Origin: Megasphaera stantonii
Lineage (GTDB): Bacteria; Bacillota; Negativicutes; Veillonellales; Megasphaeraceae
Assembly: GCF_003367905.1 (NCBI RefSeq)
Contig: NZ_CP029462.1
Location: forward strand, 1,612,001 to 1,676,000
Length of the DNA stretch: 64,000 bases
Reading direction: 5' to 3'
This document shows, piece after piece, positions 23,882 to 30,545 of this stretch. A program made the translations under genes and the position numbers. A model generated the notes under the pieces. The model did no database searches. It worked only from the letters and a program-made list of their open reading frames with translations, and was not told the DNA's origin. Within the stretch, counting starts at the first letter, position 1. The number at the start of each line of letters is the position of its first letter.

Positions 23882-25045
23882 ATGAAATTCGGACTGTTAA
23901 AGGATATCAAAACCGGCGAATACCGCACCATTGTTACACCTGCGGAAGTCGACGCCATTGTGGGCGACGGCCACGAGGTCTACGTCCAGCGCGGCGCCGG
24001 TATCGGCGCGGGCTTTTCGGACGAGCAGTATGAGAAAGAGGGCGCTAAACTGGTGGACACCATGGAGGAAATCTATGGGACATGTGACTTTGTTACCAAG
24101 GTCAAGGAACTGGAGCCCTGTGAGTTTCCCCTGCTGCGGGAGAATCAGATCATCCTGACCTGCATTCATCCTGCCGCTCATCCCCAAGAGGTGCAGGCTC
24201 TTCTGGACAGCAAGTGCATCTCTTTCAGCGCTGAGGACAGCCATCGGTATGGCTCCCCTAACTGTGAGGCAGCTGGCAAAATGGGGGCCTTGATGGGTCT
24301 TGATTCCCTGTTGTCTATCCACGGGGGCAAGGGAAAATTTGTCAATGGCCTGGGCGGCGCGCCTGGCGTCAAAGCTCTGGTACTGGGCGGCGGTACCGTG
24401 GGCCGGGCTTGTGTATCTGTCCTCCACGCCTTGGGGGCCTGGGTGACCGTGATGGACATAAATATCGGCACTTTGCGGGATATTTCCCAGCAGTTCAACG
24501 AGGAAATCAATACCCAGATTTCCAACCGGTACAACCTGAAAAAGCTTCTGCCGGAAATCGACGTAGTATATAACTGCGTGCGCTGGCCCAAGAACGCCAC
24601 GGAGTACATGATCGACCGGGAAATGGTCCGCTCCATGGAGAAGGGCTCCGTCATCGTAGATATCAGCAACGACGTAGGCGCTATTGAGACGTTCCACGAA
24701 ACCACTCACGACGATCCCCGCTATATCGAGGAGGGCGTGGTTCACTATTGCGTCAGCAACATCCCCGGCGCCATTGCCCAGTCGACCTCCATCGCCTATG
24801 CTGCCTCAGTGCTTCCCCACTTCCGTTCCATTTTGAACAACGGGGTAGCAGAGGCCTGCGCCCGGGACGGATTCCTTCGGCGCAGCTTGACTACCTATCA
24901 GGGATACCTCACCCATGAGGAAACCAGCGCTATCCAAAACCGGCCCTGGGTTCGCCCTGAAGATATTCTGGGGATAGCGGATCGGGAACTGGATCCCGCT
25001 CCCCGCACTACGAATACCCGTTCGGAAAACTTCATTCAGCTCTAA
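23882..25045 (+). CDS. Alanine dehydrogenase / PNT-family amino-acid dehydrogenase
   Basis: A 387-residue NAD-dependent dehydrogenase of the alanine dehydrogenase/transhydrogenase-alpha/N5-(carboxyethyl)ornithine synthase group. The start FGLLKDIKTGEYRTIVTPAEV and GGAPGVKALVLGGGTVGRACVSVLHALGAWVTVMDIN (Rossmann fold) support it. Its exact substrate is uncertain because QVRxA-type catalytic contexts of classical Ald are altered. Start at 23882 behind GGAGGG; an in-frame upstream extension of 40 residues runs through the leader hairpin. Codon choice (GAG, CTG, GTG) differs sharply from flanking genes, suggesting transfer from a clostridial donor. With GltS next door, a role in amino-acid fermentation is likely. 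Confidence 0.82.
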   Translation: MKFGLLKDIKTGEYRTIVTPAEVDAIVGDGHEVYVQRGAGIGAGFSDEQYEKEGAKLVDTMEEIYGTCDFVTKVKELEPCEFPLLRENQIILTCIHPAAHPQEVQALLDSKCISFSAEDSHRYGSPNCEAAGKMGALMGLDSLLSIHGGKGKFVNGLGGAPGVKALVLGGGTVGRACVSVLHALGAWVTVMDINIGTLRDISQQFNEEINTQISNRYNLKKLLPEIDVVYNCVRWPKNATEYMIDREMVRSMEKGSVIVDISNDVGAIETFHETTHDDPRYIEEGVVHYCVSNIPGAIAQSTSIAYAASVLPHFRSILNNGVAEACARDGFLRRSLTTYQGYLTHEETSAIQNRPWVRPEDILGIADRELDPAPRTTNTRSENFIQL

Positions 25046-25085
25046 GCATACTCGCAGCCCTCTGTGTGGAGAGCTTGGCGAGTTT

Positions 25086-25136
25086 GGGAAAGTCCTGCTG
25101 AGGAGAACCACCCCGGCGGGACTTTCCCTTTATTTT
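25086..25136 (+). terminator. Terminator-like hairpin between the dehydrogenase and gltS
   Basis: GGGAAAGTCCTGC pairs with GCGGGACTTTCCC (one mismatch-free G-T), followed by TTTATTTTATTT. It ends 20 bases before the GltS start, so read-through must supply gltS. Confidence 0.75.
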
Positions 25137-25155
25137 ATTTCATGGGAGGAATTTT

Positions 25156-26523
25156 ATGAGCGTCAACGACTTTTTACTGGACTTTGCCTTTGCCTCGCTG
25201 TTTATTGTGATTGGACAGTTAATCCGGGCCAAGGTGCCTCTGGTTCAGAAATTTTTTGTGCCGGCCAGCATGATTGCCGGTTTTATCGCTTTGGTCCTGG
25301 GGAATCAGGGGTTGAACGTGCTGCCCTTCTCCAACTCCATTGGCAGTTATCCCGGCGTGCTGATCATCCTGATTTTTGCGGCCGTGGGCATGGGGGGCTT
25401 CTCCTTCTCCAAGACCAAATTTAAGTCCGAGGTGGAGCGGGTTGGCTCCTATTTCTCCTACAAAGTGCTGGCTCAGGCCATCCAGTTCGCCTTTGCGCCT
25501 TTGTTTGGGGTGCTGGTGATTTCCGAGTTGTTCCCGGAGATCAACTACGGCTTTGGATTTCTGCTGGCTTCCGGATTCTCCGGCGGCCACGGCACCGCCG
25601 CTGCAGTGGGATCTGCCATGGCGGAGCTGGGCTTTACTGACGCCACCGACATTGGGATGACCTGCGCCACGGTGGGCATCCTGTCCGGCATCTTCGGAGG
25701 GCTGTTCTTTATCAAGATCGGAACCAAGCGAGGCTGGACCAAGTATATTGAGAGCTTCCAGTACATCTCCGGAGACTTGAAGACCGGCCTGATCAAGGAT
25801 GAGAAGAATCGGGGCTCTATGGGTAAGGAGACCGTCGCCTCCGTAGTGCTGGATCCCCTGGCCTGGCATTTGGCCCTGCTTTTGATAGCTTCCGGCGCGG
25901 GCTTCTTGGCCAACGGGTGGATCAAGGACGCTATAGGATTGGACCTGCCCAGCTATCTGCTGGCCTTCCTCATTGGCATGGCTATGTTCCTGTGTTTCCA
26001 AAAAACTGGAGTAGGGCATTATATGGACAATACGGTCATCAGCCGCATCTCCGGCACAGCCACGGACTATCTGGTGTTTTTCGGTATCGCCTCTATTAAG
26101 ATCTCCGTTATTGTAGAGTACGCTATACCGCTGCTGTTGCTGCTGCTGTTCGGCATGGTGCTGGTAGTGCTCACGCTGATGTACTTTGGCGCTGCCATGA
26201 ATAAAGGCAGCTGGTTTGAGCGCTCCCTCTTTGTGTGGGGCTATTCCACTGGTGTGTTTGCCATCGGCTTTATCCTGCTGCGCATCGTGGACCCGGAAAA
26301 CAAGTCCAAGACCCTAAACGATACTGCCTTGGCCGGGCCGCTGACCACTCCCTTTGAAATGTTTGCCTGGTCCATGGCCCCCAGTATGCTTCTCTGCGGC
26401 CAGCACTGGCAGTTTATTATCCTCTATATTGTGATCTTTGCGGCTTGTATCCTTCTCAACCGCGTCTTTAAGTGGTGGTGGCTCAAGATGCCTCTGAACC
26501 GCCCTGCGGAGCAAGAGTTCTGA
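25156..26523 (+). CDS. Sodium/glutamate symporter (GltS family)
   Basis: A 455-residue membrane protein with about 12 hydrophobic helices in two halves. The GltS-type loop signature appears in both: GFSGGHGTAAAVGSAM (about 140-155) and the later FVWGYSTGVFAIGFILLR. It should import glutamate or a related acid with Na+. It is preceded by GGGAGGAATTTT. It shares the divergent codon style of the preceding dehydrogenase, and both appear to have arrived together. Confidence 0.88.
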   Translation: MSVNDFLLDFAFASLFIVIGQLIRAKVPLVQKFFVPASMIAGFIALVLGNQGLNVLPFSNSIGSYPGVLIILIFAAVGMGGFSFSKTKFKSEVERVGSYFSYKVLAQAIQFAFAPLFGVLVISELFPEINYGFGFLLASGFSGGHGTAAAVGSAMAELGFTDATDIGMTCATVGILSGIFGGLFFIKIGTKRGWTKYIESFQYISGDLKTGLIKDEKNRGSMGKETVASVVLDPLAWHLALLLIASGAGFLANGWIKDAIGLDLPSYLLAFLIGMAMFLCFQKTGVGHYMDNTVISRISGTATDYLVFFGIASIKISVIVEYAIPLLLLLLFGMVLVVLTLMYFGAAMNKGSWFERSLFVWGYSTGVFAIGFILLRIVDPENKSKTLNDTALAGPLTTPFEMFAWSMAPSMLLCGQHWQFIILYIVIFAACILLNRVFKWWWLKMPLNRPAEQEF

Positions 26524-26924
26524 TAATATGAACCGGATTTTCATCAAAAAAGAGGTTTGCCCGTGCAGTAATGAATGAACTGCGTTAATGCGCTATTCCT
26601 GTTAAATCCCGCGCAGCAGCGTATGCATTGTATTTAAAATCAATATAAATCGCAGCAACATGAGGGCTGCCGCACGTTAACAGTGCGGCAGCCCTATTAA
26701 TATTTTAATTCTGATATGAAAGTAATGCATCGACAGCAGCTTGTATTTGACAGGATCCAATGTAAAGATATGTAGGTTGCAAATTCTCCCAGTCACATGC
26801 AGCGCTTTGATATGACTGCGCCATATCCGGATAAACCGAATGATGAAGTTATCATCTAGGTGCAATGCTTACAAGAAAAAATGACACAACGGTTTTTGGT
26901 ATACTAGCGGTTACCAAACAACTT
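26524..26924. other. Intergenic region after gltS
   Basis: No gene seen. It contains the gltS terminator at 26664-26704 and AT-rich sequence leading into the decayed insertion sequence. Confidence 0.5.
26664..26704. terminator. Terminator after gltS
   Basis: GGGCTGCCGCAC pairs perfectly with GTGCGGCAGCCC around a 7-base loop, followed by TATTAATATTTT. Confidence 0.85.
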
Positions 26925-27350
26925 GTATATCGGAGGAACCCTGTGTGCTGCTATCCTCATCTTGTACTATATGAACGGGAAAAGATACTCTTTTTTCGGG
27001 CAAAATCCTATTCTAGGGCTCAAATTGCTGCCAAACTTGGCCGGCCTCCTTCGCCCATTACTCCGGAAATTACGCAGAAATACGGTACAGGGCATGTAAC
27101 TGCTGGTAACCGCTCTACGCGCCGCCGTATCTCCTGCAGGCCGTAGAAGCGGTTAGAAGATACAGCATGATACGAGGCCGTAAAGGCTTTCCTTCTTCCC
27201 CCAGTATGGGTTTCCGACAGAAATTGCTGGCTGTTTGCGCTTGGAATATCGCAATCCTAATGTATCAGATTATGTACGCCGGGGCAGCAATGAAAATACA
27301 AAGAAATGCTGCAGGAGTACTTCCCGAAAGGGATGGACATCACACCTGTT
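26925..27350 (+). pseudogene. Decayed IS30-family transposase
   Basis: The first part reads HLVLYEREKILFFRAKSYSRAQIAAKLGRPPS, the IS30 N-terminal helix-turn-helix (normally ...REKILxxxxxGxSxxxIAxxLGRSPSTISRE). The segment from about 27277 reads RRGSNENT and, after a -1 shift near 27300, KEMLQEYFPKGMDI, the IS30 C-terminal catalytic-Glu region (RGSNENTNGLIRxYFPKGTD). The central DDE part is mostly missing. The remnant is therefore internally deleted and frameshifted. No terminal inverted repeats could be identified. Confidence 0.75.
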
Positions 27351-27412
27351 TCAGAAACCTAATACTATATCTATAAATTTATCATAAGGTACATTCCAGG
27401 TACATTTTGCAT

Positions 27413-27447
27413 ACAAAAAAACGGGTTTCCAATTTCGGGAACCCGCA
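27413..27447 (-). terminator. Orphan terminator left of the island (probable original tRNA-Thr terminator)
   Basis: Read leftward, CGGGTT pairs with AACCCG around a short stem-loop, followed by eight T. It stands just after the 40-bp partial tRNA copy in the tRNA reading direction, as if it once ended the tRNA-Thr transcript before the island inserted. Confidence 0.7.
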
Positions 27448-27454
27448 TGTTTTC

Positions 27455-27494
27455 TGGAGCCACTAATAGGATTCGAACCTACGACCCTCTCATT
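27455..27494 (-). repeat. Attachment site attL: 40-bp copy of the tRNA-Thr 3' end
   Basis: Forty bases identical to 45712-45751, starting exactly at the CCA end and covering acceptor, T-arm and part of the anticodon stem. It lacks the 5' half and is not a working tRNA. It marks the left end of the island. Confidence 0.9.
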
Positions 27495-27555
27495 CTGAAT
27501 TAATTATTCATATATAGAAATAAATATTCCGCGATTCAATCTACGAGGAACTACA

Positions 27556-27617
27556 TATACACATACACACGTGTATGTGTATACAAATAAAATGGCTTAA
27601 TTAAGCCATTTTATTTG
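27556..27617. repeat. Two adjacent perfect palindromes near attL
   Basis: At 27556-27568 and 27571-27583 are 13-base arms (TATACACATACAC and complement) with two bases between. At 27584-27617 is a 34-base perfect palindrome with 17-base arms (CAAATAAAATGGCTTAA and complement). The second can act as a bidirectional terminator. The first has too small a loop for that and may be a protein-binding or extrusion site. Confidence 0.75.
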
Positions 27618-28056
27618 TTAAATATAGTACTTGTAAAAATAAAGACAAGGTCGTGGTAATAAAAAGCCATTTTGGTTTTATATACAAAAATCTATTGACG
27701 AGCGAGTAAAACGAGTGTATAATTATAATTAACCAGATAGGCACCTAACGGGTTCGTTTGCTTTTCCCTAAACCGAGAAGGGCCGGCGGAGAATCACCGG
27801 TACCGCTCAGTAAAAGCCTGGCAAAAAATAAGTCCAGCAGCTCGCCAAATTTGCCGGCTTGTCTGTGTACGCCCTGCTGGTGGATCTCGAGAAACTCACA
27901 ATCGATGTACGCCGGTGAGTTGCAATATGTATTGTTCATCTTTATTTGCACTCATATTGAAATCACAATCTGTACAAAAATAATGAAGCCTGATAAAAAT
28001 AAGTTCAGCAGGAGTATCTCCTGAAATCTATGAAAAATGGTGCCAAAATAAAAATG
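27618..28056. other. Left end of the island without a convincing gene
   Basis: AT-rich with short broken frames. A stretch at 27822-27920 reads VQQLAKFAGLSVYALLVDLEKLTIDVRR in one frame after a stop codon, which could be the remnant of a small DNA-binding protein; I cannot name a family. Confidence 0.35.
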
Positions 28057-28092
28057 GGGCAAGCTTTCGGGCTTGCTCTCTTTTATTTTATG
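28056..28092 (+). terminator. Terminator before the phosphoesterase gene
   Basis: GCAAGC pairs with GCTTGC around TTTCGG, followed by TCTCTTTTATTTT. Confidence 0.65.
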
Positions 28093-28109
28093 GCTGAGGA
28101 GATGATTCA

Positions 28110-28808
28110 ATGATTTATATTACCGGTGACATTCACGCCAATCCGAAAAGATTGGGGATGAATGCATTGGCTCAGCGCGGGATTCATATGAATCCGGAGG
28201 ATTATATCATCATTTGCGGTGATTTCGGAATCCCCTGGGTCGGTGAATCGGATGAAACAGATCATAAGTGGCTGGAATGGCTGGCCCAGCTGTCGTATAC
28301 GGTCCTGTTCGTTGATGGGAACCATGAAAACTTTGACCAGCTCTGCCGCTATCCGGTGAAAAATTGGTCCGGCGGCCGGGTCCATGAACTTCGGCCCAAT
28401 CTCTACCATTTGCTGCGCGGCGAAGTCTTTACCATCGAAGGCCAGACCTTTTTCACCTTCGGCGGCGCCAAGTCGACAGACAAGGCCCTCCGCTGGCCTA
28501 GCGTCTCCTGGTGGCCCCAGGAAGAGGCATCGGCAGACAACTTCGACAAGGCCGCCAAGAACCTGACGGCCCATGATTTCACCGTCGATTACGTCATCAC
28601 TCATACGGCGCCGGCCCGCTTTGTCGACCAGGTGCCCAATATGAGCCAATGGATTGAAGGCTGCAAGACGTCCCAGCTCCTGAGCGGCCTGGAAGAACTG
28701 ATGACCTATAAGAAATGGTACTTCGGCCATTTCCATGTCGATTACATCAGGGACGACTCCGTGGCCGCATGGATATATCAGGACATCGTGCCAATTGAGA
28801 AAAAGTGA
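28110..28808 (+). CDS. Calcineurin-like metallophosphoesterase
   Basis: A 232-residue phosphoesterase with the complete metal-site motif series: DIHAN at residues 7-11 (GDxH), CGDFG (GDxx), GNHEN (GNHE), ITHTAP and a final GHFHVD. It probably cleaves a phosphodiester or phosphomonoester in the cytoplasm. It is a cargo gene of the tRNA-Thr island with its own terminator. GAGGAG precedes the start. Phosphoesterases of this type often accompany mobile or defence loci, but no direct link to the BREX genes is visible, and orientation is opposite. Confidence 0.88.
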   Translation: MIYITGDIHANPKRLGMNALAQRGIHMNPEDYIIICGDFGIPWVGESDETDHKWLEWLAQLSYTVLFVDGNHENFDQLCRYPVKNWSGGRVHELRPNLYHLLRGEVFTIEGQTFFTFGGAKSTDKALRWPSVSWWPQEEASADNFDKAAKNLTAHDFTVDYVITHTAPARFVDQVPNMSQWIEGCKTSQLLSGLEELMTYKKWYFGHFHVDYIRDDSVAAWIYQDIVPIEKK

Positions 28809-28834
28809 TTTCGCCACAATATAATTTACGAATC

Positions 28835-28868
28835 ATGACTTGTCGTCTGTGCGGCAAGTCATTTTTTA
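28835..28868 (+). terminator. Terminator after the phosphoesterase gene
   Basis: ATGACTTG pairs with CAAGTCAT, followed by TTTTTTATTG. Confidence 0.8.
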
Positions 28869-28914
28869 TTGTCAAAAGAGTCCTAACGAAGAAAAAAAGC
28901 CTTAACTTCTGGGG

Positions 28915-29029
28915 TTGCTTTTGGCGCAAGAGCGTAACATGGGGCCAGGACTCCGGCAAGGGTAAAGTGTACAGCGCGCTGCCCTTGCCTGCGTCCCAGC
29001 CCCATGTTTTCGGTTGCGCGTAAAAGCAA
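28915..29029. repeat. 115-nt long imperfect inverted repeat upstream of the TnpB-like gene
   Basis: Five matched blocks line up in order: TTGCTTTT/AAAAGCAA, GCGCAA/TTGCGC, AACATGGGGC/GCCCCATGTT, GGAC/GTCC and GGCAAGGG/CCCTTGCC, 36 base pairs in all, around a 19-base loop. Small symmetric internal loops separate the blocks. There is no T-run after it. It ends 47 bases before the TnpB start and could be a non-coding RNA, a leader structure or a transposon end. Confidence 0.85.
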
Positions 29030-29076
29030 GAACCAAATGGTTCTGGAAAAGATTTCACCCAAAGGAGCGGATGACT

Positions 29077-30180
29077 ATGAAGACCAATGAACATGCCCAG
29101 TATACTCACCTGACTGTGGAATTAGTCCCTACGGCAGAAGACGCCGCCATGTTGCAGAAAACATGGGATGCTCATAAAAGAGCTTGCAACAGATTTTCAC
29201 AAAAATTTTACAACGAATCGCTAAAAGGAAAGAATAAATACAAAACCTGGAAAACAGCATATGCTTCAGCTTCTTGGCTAGCCAAAGGAAAAAAAGGAGG
29301 GCTCCATGCGGTCTATGGTCATAGTATTGTCGATATCATAAAGAAAGCCTATAAACGTAACGAACAAAAAGGAAAATTGGAGCTGATTTTGTTTGGGGAC
29401 TACGGCGAAAAGAATACCAAAAGTTCCGCAATTCATTTCTGCTGGGAATCTGCTTTTCAAGTCGACTTTACAACGAAGAAATGTCGGCTGGACCTGGCAG
29501 ATGGCCGCCGAACTATAGCTTTTTCGATTCCCTCAAAACTGCCTGAACCACCCACGTCTTGGAAAATCATCAGGGCTTATTTGAAGCTTGTCTACGGGTC
29601 CTGGTACTTGACTTTGACATTCCCCAATCCAACAGCTGAAATGAAAGCCGAACAGGATACTAACGTCGTCGGCGTCGACCGCGGAGAACTCAATATTGCC
29701 ACGACTTTCTCGCCGGCTAAAGGAGCTCACTCGTATAAATCAATAGATTACCCTCGCCCTTGTAAAGGCAGTACAAACGACAATTACCACAAGAGTCTTT
29801 TTGCGAGAGATGTCCATGTCGCCAGTGAAGTCGTAGAGAATGAACCTCCCTATACGATATTCATCTTGGAAGATTTGTACTTCGAAAAGCCGATAGAAGG
29901 CTGGTCCTATCGTCATTTTGAAGATGTGTTGATTTACCTCGCAGCCCTGCGGCATCAAGGCGTTTTCTACTGTGCCCCATACAATACCAGCATAACCTGC
30001 CCCGTATGCGGTCATGTAGAAAAAGCTAACCGTTTGCATGATGAAAATCGCTTCATCTGCCAGAACTGCGGCTACGGAGCTGATGAAATCGTCGATGATG
30101 ACGAAAATGCGGCCCGGAATATTTACAACCGAGGGAAAGAAGCACTCGAAAAGGAATTGAGTAACAAAGTAGGAGCGTGA
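29077..30180 (+). CDS. TnpB-like RuvC nuclease (IS200/IS605 OrfB type), no TnpA partner
   Basis: About 367 residues. The RuvC parts are all readable: VVGVDRGELNIAT (RuvC-I Asp), IFILEDLYFEKP (RuvC-II Glu), a four-Cys zinc ribbon CPVCGH...FICQNCGYGADE, and DDDENAARNI (RuvC-III Asp). The catalytic residues look intact. The segment between RuvC-I and RuvC-II is only about 55 residues, shorter than the usual helical insertion. TnpB proteins are RNA-guided DNA endonucleases tied to IS605-type transposons, but no Y1 transposase is nearby. I chose the ATG at 29077, 9 bases after AGGAG; 29071 is possible. It sits behind the 115-nt inverted repeat and is followed at once by a small gene. Confidence 0.85.
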   Translation: MKTNEHAQYTHLTVELVPTAEDAAMLQKTWDAHKRACNRFSQKFYNESLKGKNKYKTWKTAYASASWLAKGKKGGLHAVYGHSIVDIIKKAYKRNEQKGKLELILFGDYGEKNTKSSAIHFCWESAFQVDFTTKKCRLDLADGRRTIAFSIPSKLPEPPTSWKIIRAYLKLVYGSWYLTLTFPNPTAEMKAEQDTNVVGVDRGELNIATTFSPAKGAHSYKSIDYPRPCKGSTNDNYHKSLFARDVHVASEVVENEPPYTIFILEDLYFEKPIEGWSYRHFEDVLIYLAALRHQGVFYCAPYNTSITCPVCGHVEKANRLHDENRFICQNCGYGADEIVDDDENAARNIYNRGKEALEKELSNKVGA

Positions 30181-30185
30181 AAGAA

Positions 30186-30395
30186 ATGACAAAGAACACA
30201 ATAGTGGATTGTACCAATGAAAGCAGAATCATCAAAGATAATCAATTGCTTCAGCTCGTGCAGAAACATCAACACTGTTGTCGCTGGACCTATGGAAAAC
30301 CGGTTGCCGTTTTCCAATCCGATGGCTATCCTTGTGTACGATACGAAAACGGTGACTGGTGGCACTACGACTTGGATTCCGGGACGTGGTGGTAA
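30186..30395 (+). CDS. Small protein of unknown function following the TnpB-like gene
   Basis: A 69-residue frame starting 6 bases after the TnpB-like stop, with AGGAG inside the end of that gene, so translation is probably coupled. The N-terminal half is polar; the C-terminal half is aromatic (VRYENGDWWHYDLDSGTWW). I do not recognise a family. A hairpin terminator follows directly, so it closes the same transcript. It could be a partner or inhibitor of the nuclease, but nothing in the sequence shows this. Confidence 0.6.
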   Translation: MTKNTIVDCTNESRIIKDNQLLQLVQKHQHCCRWTYGKPVAVFQSDGYPCVRYENGDWWHYDLDSGTWW

Positions 30396-30402
30396 AGCTG
30401 GC

Positions 30403-30447
30403 AAAAAGGCATGTTGTCTTTTGAGATAAGAGACAACATGCCTTTCT
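30403..30447. terminator. Bidirectional terminator between the TnpB unit and BREX
   Basis: AAAGGCATGTTGTCT pairs perfectly with AGACAACATGCCTTT around an 11-base loop. Confidence 0.88.
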
Positions 30448-30545
30448 ATTTGGCGATTTAAGGCCGAGTTATTTTCCTCTTCATATGATTTGTCATGTGG
30501 AAAATGAAAGTCCCTTAAAATGGCAATATCCGCAGATTTTCGCAC

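Noticed and set aside
27455-27494. A second tRNA-Thr gene
   Set aside because: Only the 3' 40 bases match; the 5' acceptor, D-arm and half of the anticodon arm are missing. It is an attachment-site remnant.
27758-28024. 88-residue frame at the left end of the island
   Set aside because: No ribosome site, irregular composition and no recognisable domain; a competing frame fragment lies in the same DNA.
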